Below, piece after piece: positions 1 through 9,511 of a stretch of DNA of 64,000 nt. The notes under the pieces are model-generated. The model was not told the origin of the DNA. It did no database searches and was given only the letters and a program-made list of their open reading frames with translations. The DNA is from Plasmopara viticola (taxonomy: Eukaryota > Oomycota > Peronosporomycetes > Peronosporales > Peronosporaceae), in NCBI GenBank assembly GCA_001695595.3, contig MBPM02000008.1, positions 1,054,001-1,118,000 of the forward strand, written 5' to 3'. Position 1 is the stretch's first letter, and every line of letters begins with the position of its first letter. The position numbers and the translations under genes were made by a program.

Positions 1-1327
1 CAAGCGTATTGAGCTTGACAAGTTTGTCTATGATACGAAAGTTATGCGTAACAAAGAATGACAATTATCCTGATGTTTTGCATGACAAATTGGGCGCACG
101 ATCACCAACGTGAATGATGCACTAATAGACCCCTAGCACACGGAGATGTACAATGTTTTACTAGTAATAAGTGACACCTTGCCAAAAACGGAGTGAATTC
201 TATTGTTGTTGCTAATACCACTGTTTTGTACGAGCGAAATAAGCACAACGAAGAACAAGTTTTGATGGCCATGCATATCAATTCGGCGAGATTGGATGCC
301 CAGCTGAAAGAACGTGCACAGCCGCCATAATGACGCGCTTAATCAATGGATCCTTTTGAGCCATTTTTCTTTTAAATAGTACAAAAGAAGTGCTTTATGG
401 GATGCCTTCGCGGTGTGTAAAGCAGATGAGCGCACTGCTCAGCGCAATGGCTTACTTCCACCTGTTGATTTCCTTTAGAAGGTTGTTGACGTGACTTGGC
501 TTGCAATTCCATCGCCAACTGTATCGATGACGTTATTTACAAAATGTACAAATACTTCTCGTCAGTGGCTTCATCATCTTCGTTTAGATGCCCAATCTTG
601 GTAATTCGTTCGCAATAGCCCACGATCGAATCCCTGTCTTCAAGAACTATGAATATTTCCGTACTTACAGACAACCAGCTTCTGCATGGCTATAAAGTCT
701 GCCGAAAATTTGATAGCCACTCATTGCTGAGTGCGATGAGTAACATAAGGCTCTAGCTGCAAAAGTATAGATACGTGTTTGCCGAAGCTTACATGGCGCT
801 TCTCGCTTTATTGACCACCTGAAGATGGAGCTTACCAATTGATGAACCAGAGAGTACTTAAAGCACTCGCCGCAGTGGTAGGAGAGGCTTTTTTAAAGCC
901 TTTTTCGGTGATTTTGCTCATATTCTCAAGACTCGCCGCCCACAGCTCAGTCGAAGCATTTGTAGTTCGCTGCAGGCGAAGGTTTTTGGACTGAGGCTGG
1001 TCGAAGAAAGTGACGCTTTTGTAAGCTGACAAGCTCTAAGAGCTTGCTTGGTTATTTTTTAACGGCCTCCCTGACCGGCAGCCTTCTTTGCAGCTTGTTT
1101 GTTTTTATGACCAAAATACTTTTTGTACAAAAGTCAAAGGAGTTTTGATGGATGTGATACAAAGCACAGCGGGAGGGGGCATACACAAAGTCGAGCTTTT
1201 GTGTTAAAAGTTGACTTTTTACGTTAAAAGAGCCTTTTAAAAAATGCTTCGCCAAGGCGATGTGTGCTGAGACATTTCGAAAAGTATCAAATCGATATAG
1301 ACCAAACTTGATCCAATTTAGCAACAT
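1..1327. other. Left flank without a recognisable gene
   Basis: I see no intact gene here. On the minus strand, stretches between about 830 and 1327 stay open for 60-90 codons, but they lack a convincing start and match no family I know. Translating the minus strand further left gives many short open runs broken by stops, which looks like an old, decayed coding repeat. No terminal repeats are visible. The family remains unassigned. Confidence 0.4.
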
Positions 1328-1338
1328 AGTCTAATATC
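1328..1338. repeat. Target-site duplication of the LINE insertion, left copy
   Basis: The 11 bases AGTCTAATATC at 1328-1338 recur exactly at 2488-2498. They frame the LINE-derived element at 1339-2487. An exact short direct repeat at both ends of a LINE-like body is the expected scar of target-primed reverse transcription, so the element probably moved in as a unit. Confidence 0.75.
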
Positions 1339-2487
1339 TTTTCGGAAAAGGTTGGGGTGACGCCCTCCTTCCAAGCGCGGGGGCTTAATGCTCGCGCGCT
1401 TCGGGCAGGTGCTCTCGGGCATCTGCAGGTCTCTAACGAGTCTCACCCTCGACGCGACGGTCTCCAGCACCAGGCCAAACCCCCTTCCACGCCCTTAATC
1501 GCGCCAACCGCATCCGGATTGGCTCCTTTAATGTGAATTCTCTAGGTTCGAAGCGCAAGAAGCACGTAACACTCCCCGAAGATCTCCGGCGCTACCGCGT
1601 CGATATCCTTGGCCTCCGCGAAACCAAGATCTACGATAGAGGTGAGCACCGCATTGATGACTTCCTTCTAACCCTGAAAAAAAAAAAAATCGAAGCCAAG
1701 ACCGAAGTCACCGAAATCCGCCGCCACTGCAACCCGTCGGGCGCCACTCGACACGCCCGATCCCGAGAAGAAATTTGGCACCACACTAAGAAGCTCGGAA
1801 CACTCCTCGGCGATATTGAAGATCTATCCCGACGCAAGTCCCTGGCCACCCTCGCGCTCCACCGCCTCTGGTTCGTCTGGCTCCGCCCCACGTTCATCTC
1901 ACCCAAGACACGCATTCGATTGTACGACACCTACGTTCTACCGATTCTGCTGTACAACTGGGCTCTTACCAAGTCAGAGCTCCACGGCCTCGAGAGTTTC
2001 CATCGCCGCCAGCTTCACTACGCTCTTGGCTATCGCTACCCCCGACCCATTTCGAATGCAAGACTCTACGACCTCTGTGATGAGCGGCCGCTGAGACTAC
2101 GACTGACACAAGCTCGCTGGCGCCTGTTTGGCCATGTACTTCGCCGCTATCACGACATTCCAGCTGACCTCCAGATGCGTGCCTACTTCTTCTCCACCGC
2201 AGCAAAATGGCGCGGACGTCCCCGCACCACGCTCCCCTCGACACTCGACCACAATCTTGTTTCCCGTGGCTCCGGCTTTCGACTCCGGACAGCACAAGAC
2301 CTCGAAGTGGTACGTACCCTTGCACAAGACCGAAAGAAATGGAAGACCCATTTGACCTCGGTGCTGGATGCACTGCCCGCCGAACGAGACTCGACGTATG
2401 CGGACACCACTCTATGCCGTGGACTAGCCAGACTGAGCCTAGCACGTGCATACCTTGGCAACGCGATAACGTAATACATTACATTAC
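1339..2487 (+). mobile_element. Internally deleted non-LTR retrotransposon (LINE)
   Basis: This is a 1.15-kb element framed by an 11-bp target-site duplication. It has a 5' untranslated leader (about 1341-1474) and an open frame from about 1500 to 2474 with no clear ATG. The frame starts like an APE-type endonuclease (RIGSFNVNSL, then ILGLRETKI). At an A-rich run near 1678-1690 it jumps to the region that follows reverse transcriptase in LINEs (IRLYDTYVLPILLYN, RWRLFGHVLRR, KWRGRPRTTLP). Most of the endonuclease and all reverse-transcriptase motifs are missing, so it is non-autonomous. The 3' end is a short ATTACATTAC-like tail, as in some LINE clades. The frame is still open across the junction, which suggests a young insertion. 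A shorter relative lies at 28199-28424 on the other strand. Confidence 0.8.
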
Positions 2488-2498
2488 AGTCTAATATC

Positions 2499-3015
2499 GT
2501 ATTTGATATTCTTTGTGGTTACCCCGTTACAATTGTATGTCGCAAACAATGCCACCGCGAATGTTAAATACAATGGAAAGTCACACAGCACTTGTAGTAT
2601 ATTTTCAACGGTGCAGTGGCGGTGTAATCCTATTCATCCTTACATTGCATGGAATATCATCAGTACATTCCTTTAAAATATTGCTTCTGTTCTTATTAGT
2701 GGTCTAGCCGTAGTGTCGCGTTGCAATACGATCGACATACCCACGCTCCGATATGTAATGCCTTGGCTGGTGATGCATAATCTAATGCATCGACATGAAT
2801 TCGTTTATCTAGCTTGAAAAGAGGGTGAATCGTGTGAATAGACAATGCATATTGTATATTCAAACACAGTATAAGCAAAAGGACGAGCGTTAGCTGCTGC
2901 ATACGTTCTCTCTTGATTTTTATGTTCACTTTTATCCATGCCGGCGCGAATCGTTTAGTCAAGAAGCAGCAAAAAACGCCTCGATGTGTCGGCACTCTTC
3001 TTCATTCACTCAAGC
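2499..3015. other. Intergenic stretch with one small secreted-protein-like ORF
   Basis: No conserved gene is seen here. The only notable content is a 68-codon minus-strand ORF at 2696-2902, listed separately, whose N-terminus looks like a signal peptide. The remainder is low in coding signal. Confidence 0.4.
2696..2902 (-). CDS. Candidate small secreted protein (uncertain)
   Basis: The ORF opens with an ATG (2900-2902) and encodes 68 residues. The first 21 residues have a polar start and a leucine-rich core (MQQLTLVLLLILC), ending in a small-residue site (ALS), which looks like a signal peptide. The mature part would be about 47 residues with two cysteines in a CRSYC cluster. No RXLR or LxLFLAK motif is present, so it is not a classical oomycete effector. 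It lies just beyond the 3' end of the NDUFA1-like gene on the same strand. A chance ORF cannot be excluded. Confidence 0.2.
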   Translation of the reverse strand: MQQLTLVLLLILCLNIQYALSIHTIHPLFKLDKRIHVDALDYASPAKALHIGAWVCRSYCNATLRLDH

Positions 3016-3294
3016 TCACTTGTATCTTTCCTTAATAGCCTGCGCCCTGGCAGCCAGTTTACGGTCACGCTCGTCCATCATGTGGTCCCAGTTCGTCAGC
3101 AGCTCAAGCTTGCTCTGCCCGCCCACAAACGACAAAATAGTTAGATACAAGGAACGAAGCTTATAAAGGAAAGACAGGAGACGCACCTGCATGTTGTTGC
3201 GCGCCTGCAATTTGTTAACAGCACCAAATCCCACACCCATGACAGAGAAGGCGACAGATATAACCACGAGACCGGGCAGAACTTGGTACGGCAT
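3016..3294 (-). CDS. NDUFA1: NADH:ubiquinone oxidoreductase subunit NDUFA1 (MWFE)
   Basis: This encodes a small membrane subunit of mitochondrial complex I. Two exons (3294-3187 and 3114-3016) flank a 72-nt intron (3186-3115) with a GTGCGT donor and CAG acceptor. The joined protein has 68 residues, close to the family's usual 70. It begins MPYQVLPGLVVIS, matching the family's N-terminal MWFEILPGL signature, followed by one hydrophobic span (about residues 6-26). The second exon carries WDHMMDERDRKL, equivalent to the conserved W-x3-M-x-ERDRR stretch. The intron is in phase and has no stop, so the gene looks like a longer unspliced ORF with an upstream extension; the ATG at 3294 was chosen because family similarity begins there. 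Confidence 0.85.
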   Translation of the reverse strand: MPYQVLPGLVVISVAFSVMGVGFGAVNKLQARNNMQVRLLSFLYKLRSLYLTILSFVGGQSKLELLTNWDHMMDERDRKLAARAQAIKERYK

Positions 3295-3804
3295 GTTAAT
3301 TTGCGAGAAGCACTTTTGTATTGGAACAACATTCACACGACCTAACACTTTTATTGTTAGAAAAACACTAAATACGTCTTTGCAATTTAATTTGCTGCAA
3401 CCTCAACGGCAACCGATTGGCTGCAAAAACTCTGGCTCGGCATGTGAAAGAAATGGTGGACAACAGGTTTCAACTCTGACCAAAGCCTTTAGCAATAGAC
3501 TGGACTTAAATCAACGAGCTAAGCTATCTCACTTGCAAGTCACTGTAGTGCCGGCCGCTCTCAGCCAACAAATCCTCGCTAGAAATCAACAAGACATTCA
3601 GGGCTTCTGTCCAATTGCGCTATGGATAAATTCGGGACGCTCGCCGCGTGACGCGCCGATGTTTCACACGCGGTTGAAGTTGTAGGCGACTGAATTTTGA
3701 CGAATCACATTTAAGTCAATTGCCATACATCTGCGGTATGAAAAGACGGGACTCGTACGCGACCTTATATCTTTCGACCCACATATCTCAATTTCACTTG
3801 TGCA
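3295..3804. promoter_or_regulatory. Divergent intergenic region, NDUFA1 / PEPCK
   Basis: About 510 bp separate the divergent starts of the NDUFA1 and PEP carboxykinase genes. I see no coding conservation. The region presumably holds both promoters. A CAATTTCACTTG stretch at about 3789-3800, just before the PEPCK ATG, resembles a pyrimidine-rich oomycete initiator but is not a full match. Confidence 0.35.
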
Positions 3805-5514
3805 ATGTTCAAGTCTGCTGTCTACTCAAGTCTGCGCATGCAGCGCCTTGGAGCGGTAAAGCTCTCGCAATCGTCGCCCATTCTCTCGTCATCCTTGGCT
3901 TTGCGAACGTTTGCCAACGCTAGCGCAGCGTCGCTCGGTCTCGAGAAGTTTGGTGTCACGAACGCTAAGACTCAAGTTCACCACAATTTGAGCTACGATG
4001 AGATCAGTGCGCACGAGGACAATAACGGTGAAGGTCAATTTATCAAGAATGGCACGTACACGATCGACACAGGGAAATTTACAGGTCGTTCGCCGAAGGA
4101 CAAGTACATTGTGGACCAGGCTCCTTCCAGCAGGAACATTTGGTGGGGCGATATAAATCAGCCCGTGAAAGCGGACGTGTTTGACGAATTGTACGAGACG
4201 GTGACAAAACATTACGGCTCGGCTGAGAAAGTATACGTGTTTGACGGCTACGCTGGTGCCAATGCAGCGTCGCGCAAGAAAGTGCGCTTTATCACCGAGC
4301 TGGCGTGGCAACACCACTTTGTGACCAACATGTTTTTGCGTCCGCAGACCAAGGACGAAATTGCCAACTTTGAGCCGGATTTCACCATTATCAATGCATG
4401 CAAAGTCACCAACAAGAATTACAAGAAGCACGGGTTGAATTCCGAAGTTTTCGTCGCGTTCAACATTGAAAAAGACGTGGCTGTTATTGGTGGTACTTGG
4501 TATGGCGGAGAGATGAAGAAGGGCATTTTCTCTATGATGAACTATTGGCTGCCACTTGATGGAATCATGGCCATGCATTGTTCGGCTAACAAGGGCAAGA
4601 ACGGCGACACGGCGCTCTTCTTTGGGCTGTCTGGTACCGGGAAAACGACGTTGTCAGCTGACCCACACCGGTATCTCATCGGTGATGACGAACACGGATG
4701 GGATGACGATGGCATTTTTAATTTTGAGGGTGGCTGCTACGCTAAAACCATCAACTTGAGTGCTGAGAACGAACCGGACATTTACAATGCCATCAAGCGC
4801 GATGCTTTGCTCGAGAATGTATTTGTGGACGCTAAAACCAAGGAACCGGACTTCTACAACACATCCAAGACTGAAAATGGCCGTGTGTCATATCCGATCT
4901 ACCACATTCCGAACCACGAGCCCACGTCGAGTGGCGGTCATCCATCGAACGTTGTGTTCCTTACGTGTGACGCTTACGGCGTTCTGCCACCTGTCTCGAA
5001 GCTGAGCGACGGCCAGGCCATGTATCATTTCTTGTCTGGGTACACGGCAAAGGTTGCCGGTACAGAGCGTGGCATCACAGAGCCGACAGCTACTTTCAGC
5101 GCTTGCTTTGGTGCTGCTTTTTTGCCTTTGCATCCAACTAAGTACGCCGATCTATTGCAGAAGAAACTGCAAAAGCACAACACATCGGTATACCTCGTTA
5201 ACACAGGCTGGACCAGTGGTGGTTACGGGGTGGGCAAACGCATGAGCATCAAGGACACGCGCGCTTGCATCAACGCTATCCTGGACGGCTCGATAAAGAA
5301 CTCGGAGTTTACTAAGGATCCCAACTTTGGCTTTGAGGTCCCCAAGAAACTCAGTAGCATTCCTGAGAACGTGCTTAATCCGCGTGAGGCTTGGAGCGAC
5401 AAGAAAGCGTACGATGTCTCAGCCAAGAAACTGGCCAGTATGTTTATGAAGAATTTTCAGAAGTACGTGGCCCCAGGCGTCACGGACTACTCCAAATTTG
5501 GCCCTCAGGCATAA
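3805..5514 (+). CDS. pckA: Phosphoenolpyruvate carboxykinase (ATP), probably mitochondrial
   Basis: The enzyme converts oxaloacetate and ATP to phosphoenolpyruvate, CO2 and ADP, the first committed step of gluconeogenesis. The 569-residue single-exon product carries the ATP-type signatures: [12 protein letters not shown] near residue 90, the kinase-1a P-loop [11 protein letters not shown] from residue 274, then [22 protein letters not shown], and the adenine-binding C-terminal half with [10 protein letters not shown]. Bacterial and plant ATP-type enzymes lack the first 50 or so residues seen here; this extension ([20 protein letters not shown]) is rich in R, S, A and L and almost free of acids, as in a mitochondrial presequence. 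Location is inferred. The gene ends 71 bp from the convergent TFIIIA-like gene. Confidence 0.95.
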   Translation: MFKSAVYSSLRMQRLGAVKLSQSSPILSSSLALRTFANASAASLGLEKFGVTNAKTQVHHNLSYDEISAHEDNNGEGQFIKNGTYTIDTGKFTGRSPKDKYIVDQAPSSRNIWWGDINQPVKADVFDELYETVTKHYGSAEKVYVFDGYAGANAASRKKVRFITELAWQHHFVTNMFLRPQTKDEIANFEPDFTIINACKVTNKNYKKHGLNSEVFVAFNIEKDVAVIGGTWYGGEMKKGIFSMMNYWLPLDGIMAMHCSANKGKNGDTALFFGLSGTGKTTLSADPHRYLIGDDEHGWDDDGIFNFEGGCYAKTINLSAENEPDIYNAIKRDALLENVFVDAKTKEPDFYNTSKTENGRVSYPIYHIPNHEPTSSGGHPSNVVFLTCDAYGVLPPVSKLSDGQAMYHFLSGYTAKVAGTERGITEPTATFSACFGAAFLPLHPTKYADLLQKKLQKHNTSVYLVNTGWTSGGYGVGKRMSIKDTRACINAILDGSIKNSEFTKDPNFGFEVPKKLSSIPENVLNPREAWSDKKAYDVSAKKLASMFMKNFQKYVAPGVTDYSKFGPQA

Positions 5515-5585
5515 GATAGGCTGTAACTTAACAACCTTTTTACAAGCAATGTATTGAACATGACAAACCTGAAACAATACTTACA

Positions 5586-6845
5586 TTATTTGACATGTGC
5601 TGATACTGTTGTCGTGGTTTCCATTTCTTCACCGACCATTAATTGGAAGGGTTTACTACCAGTGGAAGCCGTGACGCGTTTTACTTGGTCGCCAATTTGG
5701 TTCGACCCAAGCGTACGTTCAAAAATGCCTGCAGACTTCCGTTCACGTTGCTTTGGTGGCTTTGGATTGTCGTGAATGCTTTCAATGTGATGCTTGAGAA
5801 CCGTCTTGTAGCCAAACCGTGCTGTACAGTGGTCGCGTGGACACGCGAAACGCTTCGACTTGCGCTCATCGTGTACTGCATTATAGTGTGTCATCAAGTT
5901 TGACTTGCGTGTGTACGATTTGTTGCAATTGTCCATTGGACAAGTGAACTGCTTGCGATCATCTAGTGACTCGAAATGTGTCCGCAAATGGGCACGTAGG
6001 TATTGTTTTCGCGCAAAAGATTGGTCGCAGACAAGACACAGGTGCACTGGTGTCGTTTTGTATACATCATCACCATTATCCACGTCGTCATTCGCTTCTC
6101 CGCGACCGTGCTCGGTTTCCTTGTGGCTCTCCAGTTCGTTTATGTCGAAATAAATTTCGCCACAATCACACGCGTAGACTTGGGTATCCGCAGCTTTGTT
6201 CGCTACATGTTTTCTCTGATGCCGCGTCAACCAGAATCTTTTCAGAAAGCGTTCTCCACAGTCCCTGCACTCGAAAGGCAAGACACCAGTGTGAACATAA
6301 GAGTGTCCTTGAAGCTCACTCTTTTTCCTGAATCTCTTGAGACACTTGTTACACTCGAACGGTAGGTTTACGTTCCAATGCGAGCGCTTCATATGCCTCG
6401 TTAGCCCGTGATTGTACGTGAATCTGGCATGACAGAGCTTGCATTGGAATTGTTTCAGCTCCTCCAGAGACTGATTTGAACTACGAACGTGAACTGCCTT
6501 GACGTGGCGCGTGAGATGCTCTCGCTTCGAGTAGCTACTACCACAGCCTTCGTGCTGACACCCAAACGGTCGATGGAGCGTTCTCTGACCGTGCGCGACC
6601 ATCTCTGCTGCAAGACGGAAACACTCACCACACTCGGCGCAATTAATGTCACGAAGGCGTCCATCGTGCTCCACATCAATGTCGTCGCTTGGCAAAGTGT
6701 ACCCTACTTCTACGCCCAGAGTACATGGACCTTTACCGTTTTTGGTGATGCGGTCGAGGCATCGGCGCTTAGCGATCTTTGATGGAGAGCACGACGAATC
6801 TTTCAAGTGCGACGATAGCAGCTCCTGCACGGCGGACGAGCACAT
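5586..6845 (-). CDS. TFIIIA-like protein with nine C2H2 zinc fingers
   Basis: This is a 419-residue protein with nine successive C2H2 fingers at about residues 69-358, the number found in transcription factor IIIA, which binds the 5S rRNA gene and 5S RNA. Clear fingers include FECNKCLKRF...HSYVH and FTCPMDNCNKSYTRKSNLMTHYNAVH-type modules, several with TFIIIA-style CxxxxC spacing and H-x4-H ends. Finger 6 has a shortened C-x-C pair (YACDCGEIYF), which may fold differently. The tail after finger 9 is basic and carries no recognised domain. The start is the first in-frame ATG (6843-6845); the frame reaches a stop shortly upstream with no other ATG. Assignment as TFIIIA rests on finger number and layout; another C2H2 regulator is possible. 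Confidence 0.7.
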   Translation of the reverse strand: MCSSAVQELLSSHLKDSSCSPSKIAKRRCLDRITKNGKGPCTLGVEVGYTLPSDDIDVEHDGRLRDINCAECGECFRLAAEMVAHGQRTLHRPFGCQHEGCGSSYSKREHLTRHVKAVHVRSSNQSLEELKQFQCKLCHARFTYNHGLTRHMKRSHWNVNLPFECNKCLKRFRKKSELQGHSYVHTGVLPFECRDCGERFLKRFWLTRHQRKHVANKAADTQVYACDCGEIYFDINELESHKETEHGRGEANDDVDNGDDVYKTTPVHLCLVCDQSFARKQYLRAHLRTHFESLDDRKQFTCPMDNCNKSYTRKSNLMTHYNAVHDERKSKRFACPRDHCTARFGYKTVLKHHIESIHDNPKPPKQRERKSAGIFERTLGSNQIGDQVKRVTASTGSKPFQLMVGEEMETTTTVSAHVK

Positions 6846-7048
6846 TTGTGGTGTCACTGGTATGGTGTGTGGCACACGAATCTACGAATGTTATTTCTAC
6901 CAATCATAAAAACGTCCGGACAATAGAAACCCCTTTGCGATGCTTTGACGAAGCGACGCCACTTCTGGGCAGCCATAACCGCCCTACTTTATTGTTGCAT
7001 TATTGGGAGATTGCAGGGTGTAGCGCAGCAGACATCAGTCTGCGAACG
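6846..7048. promoter_or_regulatory. Divergent promoter, TFIIIA-like / CFAP20
   Basis: About 200 bp lie between the divergent start codons of the zinc-finger gene and CFAP20, so the two probably share a bidirectional promoter. I see no clear initiator match or TATA box. Confidence 0.45.
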
Positions 7049-7752
7049 ATGTTTAAGAACACGTTTCAGTCGGGATTTCTGTCCATTCTTTACAGCATCG
7101 GGTGCGTCCGTGTCAGATCTTATCTTCTATTAACACTATCGCTCACCTAGCTTGTGCAATTGTCATCCATAGGAGCAAGCCGCTGCAGATTTGGGACAAG
7201 CAAGTGCGTAATGGTCACATTAAACGTAAAACGGACCAAGATATTCAGTCCTCGGTGTTAGAAATCATGGGCACGAATGTCAGCACCAACTTTATCACGT
7301 GCCCGGCACAACCTGCCAAGACCCTTGGAATCAAGCTGCCATTCCTCGTTATGATTATTAAAAATCTTAAAAAGTACTTTACTTTTGAGGTGCAAGTACT
7401 AGACGACAAGAACGTGCGTCGTCGCTTTCGGGCAAGCAATTACCAAAGCTCAACAAGGGTCAAACCTTTCATTTGTACTATGCCGATGCGTCTGGATGAC
7501 GGCTGGAACCAGATCCAGTTTAATCTTTCGGATTTTACGCGGCGTGCATACGGTACTAATTATATTGAAACGCTACGCGTGCAGATCCACGCCAACTGTC
7601 GCATTCGTCGGATTTACTTTTCCGACCGCCTTTACTCCGAAGAGGAGTTGCCGCCCGAGTTTAAGTTGTTTTTACCGGTGCCAAAAGCAAATAACGCGAC
7701 ATCTAACGAGCTACAAAAGACCGCTACTGCTCCGAACGAGCAGCTTATGTAG
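7049..7752 (+). CDS. CFAP20: Cilia- and flagella-associated protein 20 (Bug22)
   Basis: CFAP20 is an inner-junction protein of axonemal doublet microtubules and a basal-body protein. Exon 1 (7049-7101) encodes [17 protein letters not shown], the invariant N-terminus of the family. A 71-nt intron follows (7102-7172, GTGCGT donor, TAG acceptor), and exon 2 (7173-7752) continues with [18 protein letters not shown]. The core ([43 protein letters not shown]) is nearly identical to the animal protein. The product is 210 residues against about 193 in humans; the extra length is a loose C-terminal tail. Flagellar genes are expected in zoosporic oomycetes and are known to be lost in some non-zoosporic downy mildews. 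It converges on ARL6, another ciliary gene. Confidence 0.97.
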
Positions 7753-7954
7753 GCAAGGGAGCAGTTAAAGCTAGGTAGAAGGTAGCATATGAACCTAAAC
7801 TTTACTTTCATCAGTTATTAGTCCTCGAAATAGTTGATTATAGATATTGTGACCTAACTGTGCGTAGACCATGGAAAACACGTGCATTGATGTAGTGTCA
7901 GCCAATGCTGTCCAATTATTTCTATTAAGCTTCCTTAGTATCCTCGAACTCTTT

Positions 7955-8590
7955 TTAATTTCGAGATTTCCCCTTCGCAAACTGATCGGCCAGCCATTCG
8001 ATGCCTTCTTCAACACCTCGGCCAGTAACAGCGTTGCTTGCACTGTTGATGACGAACAGACATTACAAAGCGTCAGCTGAAAAACCAACAATTATTTATT
8101 GCAACACGTACGTAATATGCCACGACTTGCTCCCAAGATTGTCAAGTTCAAGTTGCTGCATGCACTCGACGGGTGTAAGCGCATTAGGCAGGTCCATTTT
8201 ATTTGCAAAGAAGAGAATCGGAACTTTCTTGGACGACAACTCTTTATGCTGTATGAGCTGCTCTAACTCGTCTTTGGCCACGCACATGCGAATCGTGTCG
8301 GTAGAGTCTAGCACGTAAATAATAGCTTGGACGTCGCTGTAGTAATTTTCCCACAAACTTCGGTAGCGACTTTGACCAGACATGTCAAACACGGTAAAAT
8401 TCAAATTGGACTTGGTAAATTCCTCCACCTGAAAGCCGATAGTGGGGACAATCTCTCGTGCTTGGGTCTTCTTGGGCTTCAAGTGATTCACTAAAGACGT
8501 CTTGCCGCTGTTGTCCAGGCCTACAACGAGGATACGAACTTGCGTCCTCTTGAATCCCAACGCACTTGCCAGCACCTTGAATAGCCCCAT
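7955..8590 (-). CDS. ARL6: ADP-ribosylation-factor-like GTPase 6 (BBS3)
   Basis: ARL6 is the small GTPase that recruits the BBSome coat to ciliary membranes. Exon 1 (8590-8112) and exon 2 (8042-7955) flank a 69-nt intron (8111-8043, GTACGT donor, CAG acceptor), giving 188 residues, the usual family length. Seen in order: N-terminal MGLFKVLAS with a myristoylatable glycine position; P-loop GLDNSGKTS; switch I threonine in VPTIGF; DMSGQSRYRSLWENYY, matching the ARL6 switch II and WExYY signature; the guanine motif NKMDL; and the SAK-like element WHITASNAVTGRGVEEG restored by splicing. Without the splice the C-terminal helix is lost. The MGL start was preferred over an upstream in-frame ATG because ARF-family proteins begin with MG. 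Confidence 0.93.
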
Positions 8591-8901
8591 TTCAAAATTT
8601 GGCAATATTGAGTGTGGATGTCTCTGGGGATAGCTCAACATAACTTGGTTTCGTCGAAACGCCACGATAGAGAAACGACTCTATATTTTCCAACTCAAAA
8701 AAAAAATCAAGTTCTCTATAATCCTCAGCCATGCAGTAAGCTGCATCGATATATTCATATTTGCTGTATTGCTGGTCAAGGGGTAGCGGTAAGTTATGCA
8801 TGCAAACGAGAGGATGCACGCGATCTATTGACTTTTGCTAATGCACTTTCTCCAAAGCTGTTCGAAAATGCTATTTATTTTATAACTTTGCACTGATTAT
8901 T

Positions 8902-9454
8902 TCACTTCCGGCTTTTGGCGTCGGAGCAAGCACGCCGCACTTGGATGTCAACTGCAGACACTTTTAAGATGCACGGAAAGTCTGTTAACGACAGTGGGTC
9001 CAGCAGCAGAGCACCGTCTAGATATAGTTGCTACATATAACGTTTATCACGTGCCTACATTTTTCAGGCAAGACTAGAATCGACGCTTCTCACCGTCTCT
9101 TCTTGCTTTAAATTATATTCATCTTCGAGGCAAGCCTTCAGCACGGCGACGGTGTGGCCCTTTTTGAACTACATGTTGACACAGCATTACCTTATTTGCT
9201 ACAAAAGCGGTTGCCCAAGAATGCTTGTATGGCGTACCTCCTTTGAAATGATCGAGTCATCTGGCATAAAAAATGTAATCTGAACAGCTAGGCTTCAAAA
9301 TATAGCGCGAAATCACAAGCCACCCTAGTCTCACCTGCACGGGCTCTTCTTGGACAGCTATTATCCGGTCAAATTTGGTCTCGTCGCCTCTCCTAGTAAT
9401 TGCATTCTTGCTGTCCGCACTCGGTAACCCAAGATTAAGCACAGGTTGCTTCAT
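8902..9454 (-). CDS. Ubiquitin-like-domain protein, four exons
   Basis: This is a small spliced gene, hard to see because no exon exceeds 130 bp. Proposed exons: 9454-9335, 9279-9238, 9168-9094 and 9030-8902, with introns of 55, 69 and 63 nt, each with GT-AG ends. All junctions are in phase and the joined product has 121 residues. After a 38-residue polar leader the sequence reads as a ubiquitin fold: strand VQITFFMPDD, strand IISKEFKKG, helix HTVAVLKACLEDEYN, then the typical QLYLDGALLLDP turn and a terminal hydrophobic strand (CILKVSAVDIQV). There is no C-terminal GG, so it is a domain rather than a conjugated modifier. I cannot name the family. Its start lies 57 bp from the divergent BRCA2 start. 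Confidence 0.65.
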
Positions 9455-9511
9455 TTCGGTTGTTTATATTGCGTCCCTTTAATTTTGTACATTTGGGAGT
9501 GAATGTGAAAA
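9455..9511. promoter_or_regulatory. 57-bp divergent promoter, ubiquitin-like gene / BRCA2
   Basis: Only 57 bp separate the ATG of the four-exon ubiquitin-like gene (minus) from that of BRCA2 (plus). Unless one start is wrong, transcription of each must begin inside or beyond this short AT-rich spacer, and the two are probably co-expressed. No textbook initiator is visible. Confidence 0.45.
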
